DNA of 64,000 nucleotides from Methylophaga thalassica (lineage in GTDB: Bacteria; Pseudomonadota; Gammaproteobacteria; Nitrosococcales; Methylophagaceae), in the NCBI RefSeq assembly GCF_030159795.1, contig NZ_BSND01000005.1:682001-746000 (forward strand), read 5' to 3'. The notes under the pieces were generated by a model, which saw only the letters and a program-made list of their open reading frames with translations, was not told the origin of the DNA and did not search any database. Both the position numbers and the translations under genes were made by a program. The number at the start of each line of letters is the position of its first letter. Positions within the stretch are counted from its first letter, which is position 1. Shown in pieces: positions 7,650 to 16,587 of this stretch.

Positions 7650-10151
7650 ATGAGCCCACGTTACGCATGTACTGCTAACCCCGCCCCAGAATTATTCAAT
7701 ACCGAAAAGCTAGGGATGAATAGCGATGCTCTTATCAAAGATTTCAAACGTTATTACGGTACACACTTAGCTCAGGATAAAGGTTGTGCTTCAGGTCATT
7801 ACCTCTACTCATCACTGGCACTGACATTAAGAGACCGGCTGTTCAACCGCATGAAGCATACTAAGCACACCTATGCAGAAAAGCAGTGTAAACATGCTTA
7901 TTATCTGTCAATGGAATTTCTTATGGGTAGAGCCATGGGCAATGCGGTTCTAAACCTCGGTTTAGAAAAAGAAACGACCAAAGCACTCAATGAACTCCAT
8001 TTAAACTTTGAAGATTTAATCGAAATGGAACACGACGCCGGGCTCGGTAATGGCGGTCTCGGGCGATTAGCGGCGTGTTTTATAGATAGTTGTGCCACCT
8101 TACAACTCCCCGTTACAGGCTATGGGCTGCGTTATGAATATGGCATGTTCCAGCAACGTATCGAAAACGGTTTTCAGGTGGAAAAACCTGATCACTGGTT
8201 ACAGGATGGTAATCCATGGGAACTGGAACGTCCGGAATTTACCCAACGGGTTAAATTTGGCGGTCACACCGAATATCACCCAACCGACAGTGGTGATATG
8301 AAAGTCCACTGGGTCAACACAAATGATGTACTGGCTATCCCTTTTGATCTGCCCATTCCCGGTTATCAAAATGGCACAGTTAACGTGCTGCGTTTATGGA
8401 AAGCGGGTGCCACCGATGAGTTTAACCTGGAAGACTTCAACTCAGGCTCTTATACCGAAGCGGTTGCTGCCAAAAATGAAGCTGAAAATATCAGCATGGT
8501 GCTCTACCCCAATGATGCCAGTGAGAATGGTAAAGAACTTCGTCTGCGCCAACAGTACTTCTTAGCCTCGGCCAGTCTGCAGGACATCCTCGATTACTGG
8601 GTCACGACACATGGTGAATCCTTCGATAATTTTGCTGAGAAAAATTGTTTCCAATTAAATGACACCCACCCGACTGTGGCTGTTGCCGAACTGATGCGTC
8701 TATTAATGGATGAACATGGATTAGGCTGGGAAAAAGCATGGGAAATTACTTCCAGCACCATGGCCTACACTAACCATACCCTGTTACCAGAAGCATTAGA
8801 GCGCTGGCCGGTGAATATGTTTGGTCGTCTGTTACCACGCATTCTGGAAATTATTTATGAAATTAATGCACGCTTTCTTCGTGAAGTCGCCACTCGTTGG
8901 CCTGGAGACAAAGCGCGCCTTGCACGCATGTCTATTATTGAAGAAGGCGGTGAAAAACAAGTTCGTATGGCTCATCTGGCCATCGTCGGTAGCTTCTCCA
9001 TCAATGGTGTCGCGGCCTTACACTCAGAGTTACTGAAAAAAGGCTTATTCCACGACTTTTACGAACTCTGGCCACATAAATTCAACAACAAAACCAATGG
9101 TGTGACACAACGCCGCTGGCTCGCCTGGTGTAATCCAGACTTAAGTGAACTCATCACAGACACCATTGGTGATAACTGGATTACCCAACTGACTGAGCTG
9201 AAAAAACTGGAAGCCTATGCCCATGACAAGGCTTTCCAAAAGAAATGGCATGCCGCTAAACTTGCCAATAAACAACGTTTGGCAAAATTAGTGAAAGATA
9301 GCTGTGGCGTTGAGTTCAATCCTGAAGCTATGTTTGATATTCAGGTAAAACGCATTCATGAATACAAACGTCAGCTACTTAATATTCTGCATGTTATTCA
9401 CCTTTATGACCGTATCAAACGTGGCGATACCAAAAATATGACGCCGCGCTGCGTACTGTTTGGTGGCAAAGCTGCACCAGGTTATGTCATGGCAAAACGC
9501 ATCATCAAACTGATTAATAATGTTGCCAGCACAGTGAATAATGATCCGGATGTGGGCGATCTGTTAAAAGTCGTCTTTTTGCCAAACTATCAAGTTTCAG
9601 CCATGGAAGTGATTTGCCCAGCAGCTGATTTATCAGAACAGATCTCTACCGCCGGTAAAGAAGCCTCTGGTACGGGCAATATGAAATTTATGATGAACGG
9701 CGCGATGACTATTGGAACACTGGATGGAGCCAATATTGAAATCCGTGATGAAGCCGGCGCTGAAAACTTCTTTCTGTTCGGTCTGACTGAAGACGAAGTC
9801 ACTGAGCTCAAGCCCACCTACAATCCACGGTTTATTATTGATAATGATGCCGATCTGAAACGCGTCGTCAACTTGTTAGAATCAGGCCACTTCAACCAAT
9901 GTGAAGAAGGTGCTTTTGATGACATTATTGCTGCTTTCACCAGCCCCAATGACCCATGGATGACGGTTGCAGACTTCCATAGCTATGTGGAAGCCCAGCA
10001 ACGTGCAGCGGAAGTCTATCAAGACAAAGAACGCTGGATAGCAATGAGTATTATGAACAGTGCTAACAGTGGTATGTTCTCTACCGACAGAACCATGGAA
10101 GAGTACAACAACGATATCTGGAAATTAGAAAAAATTAATCCACGGTTTTAA
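7650..10151 (+). CDS. glgP: Glycogen/starch phosphorylase
   Basis: PLP-dependent enzyme that releases glucose-1-phosphate from alpha-1,4-glucans. The 833-residue length fits the GT35 phosphorylase family. Conserved blocks include YYLSMEFLMGR near residue 88, GLGNGGLGRLAACF near 130, and the PLP site EASGTGNMKFMMNGA, with the Schiff-base lysine at K679. A ribosome binding site (AAGGAT) lies just before the ATG. It follows soxD by 20 bases on the same strand, but a functional link is not obvious. No other glycogen genes are in the window. Confidence 0.95.
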   Translation: MSPRYACTANPAPELFNTEKLGMNSDALIKDFKRYYGTHLAQDKGCASGHYLYSSLALTLRDRLFNRMKHTKHTYAEKQCKHAYYLSMEFLMGRAMGNAVLNLGLEKETTKALNELHLNFEDLIEMEHDAGLGNGGLGRLAACFIDSCATLQLPVTGYGLRYEYGMFQQRIENGFQVEKPDHWLQDGNPWELERPEFTQRVKFGGHTEYHPTDSGDMKVHWVNTNDVLAIPFDLPIPGYQNGTVNVLRLWKAGATDEFNLEDFNSGSYTEAVAAKNEAENISMVLYPNDASENGKELRLRQQYFLASASLQDILDYWVTTHGESFDNFAEKNCFQLNDTHPTVAVAELMRLLMDEHGLGWEKAWEITSSTMAYTNHTLLPEALERWPVNMFGRLLPRILEIIYEINARFLREVATRWPGDKARLARMSIIEEGGEKQVRMAHLAIVGSFSINGVAALHSELLKKGLFHDFYELWPHKFNNKTNGVTQRRWLAWCNPDLSELITDTIGDNWITQLTELKKLEAYAHDKAFQKKWHAAKLANKQRLAKLVKDSCGVEFNPEAMFDIQVKRIHEYKRQLLNILHVIHLYDRIKRGDTKNMTPRCVLFGGKAAPGYVMAKRIIKLINNVASTVNNDPDVGDLLKVVFLPNYQVSAMEVICPAADLSEQISTAGKEASGTGNMKFMMNGAMTIGTLDGANIEIRDEAGAENFFLFGLTEDEVTELKPTYNPRFIIDNDADLKRVVNLLESGHFNQCEEGAFDDIIAAFTSPNDPWMTVADFHSYVEAQQRAAEVYQDKERWIAMSIMNSANSGMFSTDRTMEEYNNDIWKLEKINPRF

Positions 10152-10160
10152 TTTTGAGCG

Positions 10161-10189
10161 GCCAAGAGGGTGTTAACGACTCTCTTGGC
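10161..10189. repeat. Stem-loop after glgP
   Basis: GCCAAGAG (10161-10168) pairs with CTCTTGGC (10182-10189), with GTTAAC in the loop. It begins 9 bases after the glgP stop. No T-run follows, so its role as a terminator is uncertain. Confidence 0.5.
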
Positions 10190-10200
10190 TAAACACCTCT

Positions 10201-10246
10201 TGAGCCGTAGCAGATTATCAGCAAAGTCCGTATAATCTTCGGCTCA
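10201..10246 (+). promoter_or_regulatory. Probable promoter of tRNA-Arg, within an inverted repeat
   Basis: A consensus -10 hexamer TATAAT lies at 10231-10236, 17 bases before the mature tRNA 5' end. The surrounding bases form an interrupted inverted repeat, TGAGCCG (10201-10207) with CGGCTCA (10240-10246) and AGATTAT (10212-10218) with ATAATCT (10232-10238). No good -35 box is seen at normal spacing. Confidence 0.5.
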
Positions 10247-10253
10247 ACTTCAC

Positions 10254-10330
10254 GCGCCTGTAGCTCAGTTGGATAGAGTACCAGTTTCCGAAGCTGGGGG
10301 TCACAGGTTCGATTCCTGTCAGGCGCGCCA
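10254..10330 (+). tRNA. tRNA-Arg (anticodon CCG)
   Basis: A 77-base cloverleaf: acceptor GCGCCTG (10254-10260) pairs with CAGGCGC (10320-10326), followed by discriminator G and an encoded CCA. The D arm is GCTC..GAGT, the anticodon stem is CCAGT/GCTGG enclosing TTCCGAA (anticodon CCG, arginine), and the T arm carries GGTTCGATTCC. Encoded CCA is usual in gammaproteobacteria. Confidence 0.96.
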
Positions 10331-10497
10331 CTTTTAAACAAAAAACATTCAAGCACCCTATTCCTCATTATCTGTGGACGTGACAAACGTTCTCATATCA
10401 AATGCTGGGAAACTTGCCCGAAAATCTGGGGTAATTATCAGCTGCTCAATATCATCTAAACATTTTTAATACGCTCTCCAACAATAAGGAGAGAGAA

Positions 10498-10899
10498 ATG
10501 AATGTTTTGTTATTGGGTGCTGTCGCCATGATTACAGCCTTGATTTTATCTGCATGGTTAATGACATTTGCTCGCTGGTTCCCTATAAAAGGGATTGATG
10601 GCGACTTTTTAGTGGATTATAAAACCATGATCAGAGCGCATGTTGACTATGCGCTTATGGCATTGTTTAGTTTGGGTTTCTACGGTGCAGCTTCAGGCGC
10701 CAATATTGAGCTATCAAAGATCGCATGCCTTTGCATTGCTGTTGGTGGATTTACCAATCCGACGATTTTTGTCATCGCTGCCTTTGATACCGACTTCTGG
10801 AATAAAGCTATTTGGAAAATTTTCTCCGCGCTCAGCTTTATTGTTACAACAATTGGTTTTGTATGGATTGCCTACAGCTTTCTGATGTTCGCTATTTAG
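10498..10899 (+). CDS. Small hydrophobic membrane protein, function unknown
   Basis: I do not recognise this 133-residue protein. It is hydrophobic throughout, with about four predicted membrane spans (residues 3-25, 45-65, 72-95, 107-131) joined by short loops. A polar stretch with WFPIKGIDGDFLVDYKTM lies between the first two. A strong ribosome binding site (AAGGAGAG at 10486-10493) precedes the ATG, and a clear terminator follows, so it is probably a single-gene transcript. It lies between tRNA-Arg and the pst operon with no operon partner. Confidence 0.75.
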   Translation: MNVLLLGAVAMITALILSAWLMTFARWFPIKGIDGDFLVDYKTMIRAHVDYALMALFSLGFYGAASGANIELSKIACLCIAVGGFTNPTIFVIAAFDTDFWNKAIWKIFSALSFIVTTIGFVWIAYSFLMFAI

Positions 10900-10938
10900 C
10901 AACAGATTGTTACGTATAAATCGTTCTAATGTTGTAAT

Positions 10939-10965
10939 AGAGCGCCTATATATGGCGCTCTTTTT
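10939..10965 (+). terminator. Rho-independent terminator after the small membrane protein
   Basis: AGAGCGCC (10939-10946) pairs with GGCGCTCT (10954-10961) around the loop TATATAT, followed by a T-run. Confidence 0.85.
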
Positions 10966-11212
10966 AATCTAACCTCATATTTTTATATTCATTTTATGAA
11001 ACGGTATGCATTCCAGAAAATGAAATATATAAAATGTAGGCTACTAAAATAGCATCTACTTTATTAATTTTATTAAGAATTCAGCGTTAACCCTCTATCT
11101 CAATATAAAAATTTCTGACTAAGTTTGCTTTTGTCATAAATCTTTAACTTAAGGTCGTTACTCTTATCGAGTTAAAGATTTTTATTGCTTAATTAACTAG
11201 TCAGGAGTTTCT
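10966..11212 (+). promoter_or_regulatory. Upstream region of pstS
   Basis: AT-rich non-coding sequence between the preceding terminator and pstS. It holds the Pho-box-like site described separately and a ribosome binding site (CAGGAG at 11202-11207) 5 bases before the pstS ATG. I see no gene in it. Confidence 0.6.
11131..11149 (+). promoter_or_regulatory. Pho-box-like site upstream of pstS
   Basis: TTGTCATAAATCTTTAACT resembles the PhoB Pho box (two 7-base repeats of CTGTCAT separated by four AT-rich bases). The first repeat matches well (TTGTCAT, then AAAT); the second (CTTTAAC) is degenerate. Its place about 65-80 bases before the pstS start fits PhoB activation on phosphate starvation. 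A possible -10 (TACTCT or TCTTAT) lies near 11158-11168. Confidence 0.5.
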
Positions 11213-12271
11213 ATGAAACTATTTGCAAAAAATGCAAAGTCAGTCTTTCTTATTACTGCACTTGTTGGTGCTATGTCATCAACTGTCGCCCATGCCGAAC
11301 TGAAATTAAATGGTTCTGGTGCCAGCTTCCCAGCTCCACTTTATAACAAATGGTTCAAGGACTACAGCAAACAAACTGATGGTGTACGTATTGACTATCA
11401 ATCAAAAGGTAGTGGTGCAGGTATCCAAGACTTTATCAATGAAACTGTTGATTTTGCTGCTAGTGACGCAGCGATGAAAGACAGCGAAATCGAACAAGTG
11501 AAAAAAGGCGCTATTTTATTGCCAATGACTGCCGGTGAAGTTGTTCTGTCATACAACTTAGACGGCATCAAAGAATTGAAACTGCCTCGTGACGTTTATC
11601 CTGAAATCTTCATGGGTAAAATTACAAAATGGAATGATCCAAAAATTCAAGCAGCTAACCCTGGCGTGAAACTGCCTGATGAAAAAATCACTGTCGTTGT
11701 TCGTTCTGATTCAAGTGGTACTAGCTTTGTATTTACTAACCACTTATCAGCGATCAACAGTGAATTCAAAGAAGCAGTCGGTGGTTCTAAATCTCCGAAC
11801 TGGCCAAGTGCAGGCACCATTGTTAAAGCGCCTAAAAATGACGGTGTAACAGCCACAATCAAACAAACTCCAGGTGCAATTGGTTATATCGAATATGGTT
11901 TTGCCAAACTAACCAAAATGCCAACCGCTGTTCTTGAAAACCAAAAAGGTAAATTTGTGAGTGCAGGTAGCGAAAGTGGTGCTGCAGCATTAGCGACTAC
12001 ACCTTTCCCATCAACAACTCTGCCAGGTAGCGATGTGCCAGACTTACGCGGATGGGCAACGGATCCAGCAGGTGATGACGCCTACCCAATCGCAACATTT
12101 ACTTGGTTACTTGTCTACAAAAATCAAGACGATGATAAAGCAAAAGCCATGCGTGACTTGATTGAATACATGGTAACGAAAGGTCAAGAATCATCTGAAT
12201 CTATGGGCTATATCCCATTACCAGAAAACGTTGTTGAGAAAGTTCGCAACGCTGCAAAAATGATTCAGTAA
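11213..12271 (+). CDS. pstS: Phosphate ABC transporter, periplasmic phosphate-binding protein PstS
   Basis: High-affinity phosphate receptor of the Pst importer. The 352-residue protein begins with a signal peptide (about residues 1-28, ending AHA), then LNGSGASFPAPLYNKW, the N-terminal PstS signature. Phosphate-contacting loops are visible as GSGAG (about residue 65) and RSDSSGTS (about residue 165). It opens the pstSCAB cluster. A hairpin between pstS and pstC probably sets a higher level of PstS than of the membrane subunits. Confidence 0.96.
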   Translation: MKLFAKNAKSVFLITALVGAMSSTVAHAELKLNGSGASFPAPLYNKWFKDYSKQTDGVRIDYQSKGSGAGIQDFINETVDFAASDAAMKDSEIEQVKKGAILLPMTAGEVVLSYNLDGIKELKLPRDVYPEIFMGKITKWNDPKIQAANPGVKLPDEKITVVVRSDSSGTSFVFTNHLSAINSEFKEAVGGSKSPNWPSAGTIVKAPKNDGVTATIKQTPGAIGYIEYGFAKLTKMPTAVLENQKGKFVSAGSESGAAALATTPFPSTTLPGSDVPDLRGWATDPAGDDAYPIATFTWLLVYKNQDDDKAKAMRDLIEYMVTKGQESSESMGYIPLPENVVEKVRNAAKMIQ

Positions 12272-12294
12272 TCAGGCAGTTGAAGACTCAGATT

Positions 12295-12330
12295 AAAATG
12301 CTGCAAGGACGTTTGACCTTGCAGCATTTT
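12295..12330 (+). terminator. Hairpin between pstS and pstC, likely attenuator
   Basis: AAAATGCTGCAAGG (12295-12308) pairs exactly with CCTTGCAGCATTTT (12317-12330) around an 8-base loop, ending in four Ts. It lies 23 bases after pstS and 63 before pstC. It would terminate part of the transcripts or protect the pstS mRNA 3' end. Confidence 0.7.
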
Positions 12331-12393
12331 CTCTGTTTTAAAGACAGCATAAAACACGTTTCAAATACGAATGAATAATTGATAGGAACGCAC

Positions 12394-13371
12394 ATGGTTT
12401 ACGATCCATTTAAAGAGGCAAGCAGTGATAAAACACTGTCTGCACCACCATCTACCACTGATTATTTAAAAGACTCTGTATTCCGTTCTTTTGCTTATTT
12501 TTGCGCCTTATCCATTATTCTTTTGGTCGCCTATATCATTTTTGAATTAGGCTCACAGGCATTACCTGCCATTAAAACACACGGCCTTAGTTTTATTACC
12601 GGCACCACCTGGGATACTAATGAAGGTGTGTTTGGTGTATTGCCAGAAATCTGGGGCACATTATATAGCTCGTTTTTGGCACTACTCCTTGGTGGCTCTT
12701 TAGGTGTGGCAATTGCTATTTTCTTAACCCAGAGCTTTGTTCACGCTAAATTCGAAATGATTTTTAGAACGATCATCGAATTATTAGCTGCTATTCCTTC
12801 TGTTGTTTACGGTTTGTGGGGTATCTATGTGCTTATCCCATTAATCAGACCCGGCGCGCAGTGGTTACATGAGACATTGGGCTGGTTTCCATTATTTGGT
12901 ACAGACCTTAGCGGACCAGGTCTCGCGCCCGCCGCCCTGGTTTTAGCCATTATGATTCTACCAACCGTGGCAGCTATCTCTGCCGATGCTTTCCGTCGCA
13001 TTCCTTATAAAGTGAAAGAAGCGGCTTATGGCATGGGTGCAACAAAATGGGAAGTGATCTTAAAAGTCATGTTACCTACCGCCTCGTCCGGCATCTTGGC
13101 TGGTCTGGTACTGGGGTTTGGACGTGCTTTAGGGGAAACGATGGCGCTCGCAATGTTGATTGGTAACGTTAACAACATCAACTTATCGTTGTTTGCCCCG
13201 GCAAATACCCTAGCCTCACTTCTTGCATCAACCTTCCCTGAAGCGGGTCAAATTGAAATCCAGGCATTGATGTATGCGGCATTAGTTCTATTACTCATCA
13301 CATTCATCGTAAATGTCGCGGGCCTTGCCGTGCAGCAATACACCATGCGTAAATTTGAGGGTAAAAAATGA
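12394..13371 (+). CDS. pstC: Phosphate ABC transporter permease PstC
   Basis: Inner-membrane permease subunit of the Pst phosphate importer. The 325-residue protein has about six membrane spans and the binding-protein-dependent transport (BPD) EAA-type loop EAAYGMGATKWEVILKVMLP. The ATG at 12394 with AGGAA about 8 bases upstream is preferred over a TTG five codons earlier (12379). The stop overlaps the start of pstA by four bases (ATGA), showing translational coupling. Confidence 0.94.
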   Translation: MVYDPFKEASSDKTLSAPPSTTDYLKDSVFRSFAYFCALSIILLVAYIIFELGSQALPAIKTHGLSFITGTTWDTNEGVFGVLPEIWGTLYSSFLALLLGGSLGVAIAIFLTQSFVHAKFEMIFRTIIELLAAIPSVVYGLWGIYVLIPLIRPGAQWLHETLGWFPLFGTDLSGPGLAPAALVLAIMILPTVAAISADAFRRIPYKVKEAAYGMGATKWEVILKVMLPTASSGILAGLVLGFGRALGETMALAMLIGNVNNINLSLFAPANTLASLLASTFPEAGQIEIQALMYAALVLLLITFIVNVAGLAVQQYTMRKFEGKK

Positions 13372-14273
13372 GTCAATTACAAATGGAAGAGCCAGTATTA
13401 CCTCCCAGAATTGAATTACCAGCGCTGGAAAAAAATCTTTTTGAGGTCAGAGCCTTAAAAAATTACTTCCTGACTTCTATGGTCTGGGTATTGGCGGTAC
13501 TCGCCAGCATCCCCTTATTTTCAGTGATTTATATGCTGATTGTTCAGGGTGGCGCAAGACTGGATATGGAAGCGATTACCGCCTTACCACCAGCCGGGTT
13601 TGAAATGGGCGGTGGTTTTGGTAACGCGATTGTCGGTACTTTAACCATGGTCGGCATTGCCTCAGCCATCAGCATTCCGATTGGTATCATGGCTGCGCTT
13701 TATTTATCCATACTGAACCCGTCAAGCAAAATCGCAACATTGTCACGCTTTTTAGCCAAAGTATTGACTGGTTTTCCTTCAATTTTAGCGGGTGTGTTTG
13801 TCTACGCTGTAATTGTTATTACCACAGGTACATACTCGGCTTGGGCAGGTGGTGTGGCATTAGCTGTTTTGATGTTACCAACAGTCACATTGGCCGCTGA
13901 AGAAGCCATGAAGCAAGTGCCACAAAAAATGAAAGATGCTGCATTTGGAATGGGCTGTACACGTACTCAAGTGATTTTGAAAGTCGTGCTACCGACGGCT
14001 TTACCAGGCATTCTGACTGGTGTGATATTGGCTGTAGCAGGTGCTGCAGGTGAATCGGCGCCTTTGCTGTTCACTGCCTTATTTAGTAACTACTACATGG
14101 CTGAACTAGCTGAACCTACAGCCTCTTTATCCATACTGATTTACAACTTTTCTGGCATGCCATTTGAAAATCAGCTTGAATTAGCTTGGGCAGCCTCACT
14201 GGTACTTGTCTTACTTGTGCTGTTTTTCAATATTCTGGCCCGCGTTGTCGGCAGATCGAAATTTAAAGAATAA
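13368..14273 (+). CDS. pstA: Phosphate ABC transporter permease PstA
   Basis: Second inner-membrane permease of the Pst system. The 301-residue protein has about six membrane spans and the EAA-like loop [20 protein letters not shown], parallel to that of PstC. It overlaps pstC by four bases and is followed 14 bases later by pstB, whose ATPase would dock on the EAA loops. Confidence 0.94.
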   Translation: MSQLQMEEPVLPPRIELPALEKNLFEVRALKNYFLTSMVWVLAVLASIPLFSVIYMLIVQGGARLDMEAITALPPAGFEMGGGFGNAIVGTLTMVGIASAISIPIGIMAALYLSILNPSSKIATLSRFLAKVLTGFPSILAGVFVYAVIVITTGTYSAWAGGVALAVLMLPTVTLAAEEAMKQVPQKMKDAAFGMGCTRTQVILKVVLPTALPGILTGVILAVAGAAGESAPLLFTALFSNYYMAELAEPTASLSILIYNFSGMPFENQLELAWAASLVLVLLVLFFNILARVVGRSKFKE

Positions 14274-14287
14274 CGGAAGGAAAATCT

Positions 14288-15115
14288 ATGAACATGCAAA
14301 CCGATACCGGTGAATTCATTGCTAAAAAGTACGAGCCAAAAGGCCCGGTTGTTTTAGACTGCCATGTAAAAAACATTTACTACGGTGATTTCAGAGCGGT
14401 CAGAGACACCACGATTCCTATTGAGAAAAATAAAGTCACCGGCTTTATTGGTCCCTCAGGTTGCGGTAAGAGTACAGTTCTACGCAGCATGAACCGGATG
14501 AATGACCTCATCGACTCATTCCGTTTTGAAGGCCACATCCAATATCACAAGCACGATATTTACAGCAAAAAAGTGGATGCTGTAATCGTAAGACGTTATA
14601 TCGGTATGGTCTTTCAGTTGCCTAATCCCTTCTCGATGAGCATTTATGACAATGTCGCATTTGGTCTGAGATTAAATGGTTATAAAGGTGATGAAGAAGA
14701 GATGGTGGTCAAAGCACTTAAACGTGCAGCTATTTGGAATGACGTTAAAGATAAACTGAAAAATAGCGGTTTATCACTATCAGGTGGTCAGCAACAACGT
14801 TTGTGTATTGCCAGAGCCATTGCGACAGAACCTGATGTTTTATTAATGGATGAACCTTGTTCTGCACTGGATCCGATTGCTACGCGTCAGATCGAAGAAC
14901 TAATGGTGGAATTAAAACAGCATTACAGTGTGGCCTTAGTCACGCACAATATGCAGCAAGCAACACGCGTGGCTGATACAACCGCGTTCTTAGGTGTGGA
15001 TATTTCACAAGGTGGCCGTACGGGTTATCTGGTGGAAATGGATGAAACTAAGAAGATTTTTGAAGACCCTCAGCAGTTGTTAACTAAACAATACGTGCGA
15101 GGTGAGTTTAGTTAA
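14288..15115 (+). CDS. pstB: Phosphate ABC transporter ATP-binding protein PstB
   Basis: ATPase that powers phosphate import through PstCA. The 275-residue protein shows Walker [10 protein letters not shown] (55-63), Q-loop [18 protein letters not shown] signature LSGGQQQR, and Walker [13 protein letters not shown], in normal order. The PNPF-SIYDNV sequence is typical of PstB. A ribosome binding site (GGAAGG) lies before the ATG. PhoU usually follows pstB but here a Fic-like gene does. Confidence 0.96.
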   Translation: MNMQTDTGEFIAKKYEPKGPVVLDCHVKNIYYGDFRAVRDTTIPIEKNKVTGFIGPSGCGKSTVLRSMNRMNDLIDSFRFEGHIQYHKHDIYSKKVDAVIVRRYIGMVFQLPNPFSMSIYDNVAFGLRLNGYKGDEEEMVVKALKRAAIWNDVKDKLKNSGLSLSGGQQQRLCIARAIATEPDVLLMDEPCSALDPIATRQIEELMVELKQHYSVALVTHNMQQATRVADTTAFLGVDISQGGRTGYLVEMDETKKIFEDPQQLLTKQYVRGEFS

Positions 15116-15129
15116 GCTAAACCGTTATT

Positions 15130-15843
15130 ATGGGGTCATCATCATTTAATGCAGTTCACAATGCAACGCACGATCTGACAAGCAATATCGCTCGACTGGA
15201 TATTGCCGCTGTCAGGTCACGTCTGCTTAATACGAAAAAAAACTTCGATAAAATTAATGAAACACTCAGTGTAAAAAGAACGCCGCCTTCAACAGAAGTG
15301 ATTGAAAACCTGGTCGCAGGTTACGCCAAGATCGACTTTTATCTGGCTAATGGTATAGAACTTTTCGCTATGGGTAACTCACACCTGTTGTTAGAGTTGA
15401 ACCACATTGTTCTTTATCACACTTCATCAATATCTAAACAAGAGTCTCAACATCAGTTTGAGGCAACAAAAGCCCACTTTTATGCAGCTCGCAATGGCGG
15501 AATTGGTCAACTCATGGATTGGTTAGCCTTAAACCAACATACCAATATCTGGAAACGAACAGCGGGATTGTTTACCAATATTTTGAGTCAGCCACAGCTG
15601 TTTCTGGAAGGAAATCACCGTACAGGCTCGTTAATCATGAGCTACCTACTCATGAGGGAAGGATATCAGCCATTTGTATTGTCTTATGATAATGCCAGAC
15701 ATTTTTTTGAGCCTGCCGAACTGACAAAAAAACGTCGCAAGAAATCATTAGTCGACGATTTTATTTATCTGCCAAAACAAACACGCAAATTTGCCAAACT
15801 GCTGAAAGATGAGCAAAAAAGACAATCTTTCCTGCAAACTTGA
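15130..15843 (+). CDS. Fic-like protein with altered active-site motif, downstream of pstB
   Basis: The 237-residue protein is soluble and not recognised as a named family. Near its C-terminus it has QLFLEGNHRTGS (residues 156-167), which aligns with the Fic/Fido motif HxFxxGNGRxxR. The catalytic His is replaced by Gln156, the glycine after Asn by His163, and the last Arg by Ser167; Phe158, Glu160, Gly161, Asn162 and Arg164 are kept. A basic tail (KKRRKK near 200-205) follows. The gene starts 14 bases after pstB on the same strand, with no obvious terminator between, in the place where phoU often lies; it is not PhoU by sequence. If it is a Fic fold it is probably not a normal AMP transferase, and may be a binding or regulatory protein. 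Confidence 0.6.
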   Translation: MGSSSFNAVHNATHDLTSNIARLDIAAVRSRLLNTKKNFDKINETLSVKRTPPSTEVIENLVAGYAKIDFYLANGIELFAMGNSHLLLELNHIVLYHTSSISKQESQHQFEATKAHFYAARNGGIGQLMDWLALNQHTNIWKRTAGLFTNILSQPQLFLEGNHRTGSLIMSYLLMREGYQPFVLSYDNARHFFEPAELTKKRRKKSLVDDFIYLPKQTRKFAKLLKDEQKRQSFLQT

Positions 15844-16143
15844 CTAGTGATAGCGCGTGTTAGATTTTTTTTCTTTTAATTCGCCCCGGTTAGCTTCGAT
15901 AATTTTTTGAAATTTCTCGGGATCTTTGTGAAGAATATCAATGTATTCTGTCACCAACTCGTGCCAGTTATTACCGCCATGGATAGAAAACTTCTCTAAA
16001 GCCAGCAACAGAAACTTGGCCGCTACTCTGAGTTGTTTGCTATCTGCCTCACCATACCAATCGAGTAACTCTTCATAGAGCGCCTCAATTTTTTCCAGAG
16101 GCGTGAACTCTACAATCATATCTTGAGAATCTTTTTTACTCAT
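15844..16143 (-). CDS. Small conserved-looking protein, function unknown
   Basis: I do not recognise this 99-residue protein. It is charged and probably all-helical, with no signal peptide or membrane span. The middle (residues 20-75) contains ALYEELLDWYGEAD and aromatic/histidine residues (HGGNNWHELV). Its stop abuts the stop of the convergent Fic-like gene, with no room for a terminator between them. It is read away from xoxF. Codon use looks like that of its neighbours. Confidence 0.65.
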   Translation of the reverse strand: MSKKDSQDMIVEFTPLEKIEALYEELLDWYGEADSKQLRVAAKFLLLALEKFSIHGGNNWHELVTEYIDILHKDPEKFQKIIEANRGELKEKKSNTRYH

Positions 16144-16507
16144 ATTAGCGGCTTTTATTTCTTGAATGGTTCAAATGGATAGAGGTCGCGTTAGCTGGCT
16201 CATTCTGAATTAAGCAGACTGAACACCAGAGAAATCAGCCTTTAGTATATGTATTATATCGAAATATCCGTGACCGAATCTGAATAAAATCAGGCTAAAT
16301 CATCTCAGCATCACTTTGTCTTTTACAGTTAAAACACTAACTAAACAAACACTTTACGATCATTACCGCTCAACAGATTCAAAGTAGAAAAAACAACGTT
16401 GTATAGAAACTGTCCACTTGTCTGAGATTCCAGACAGCATTTATTTATGGAAACAAGTGCAATTAATTCCTTTTTTTGACTGTTAGTCTTTCCCAACCCC
16501 TCGGGGA

Positions 16508-16535
16508 TTATCAAACATGATTTTGTGTTTGGTAA
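16508..16535. promoter_or_regulatory. Near-palindrome upstream of xoxF, possible operator
   Basis: TTATCAAACA (16508-16517) and TGTTTGGTAA (16526-16535) are complementary at nine of ten positions with an 8-base spacer. It could be a regulator binding site or part of an RNA leader. Its right arm is repeated once downstream (GTTTGGTA, 16579-16586). Confidence 0.4.
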
Positions 16536-16587
16536 ATGATGACTTATAGAAAAGCCCTATGTTTTTTTATACGTCAGCGTTTGGTAC

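Noticed and set aside
10189-10386. Open frame of 65 residues on the - strand containing APDRNRTCDPQLRKLVLYP
   Set aside because: It is the antisense of tRNA-Arg; this peptide is a well-known false protein that comes from reading tRNA genes backwards.
15130-15843. PhoU for the gene after pstB
   Set aside because: Position and length fit, but the sequence has no PhoU repeats and carries a Fic-like motif instead.
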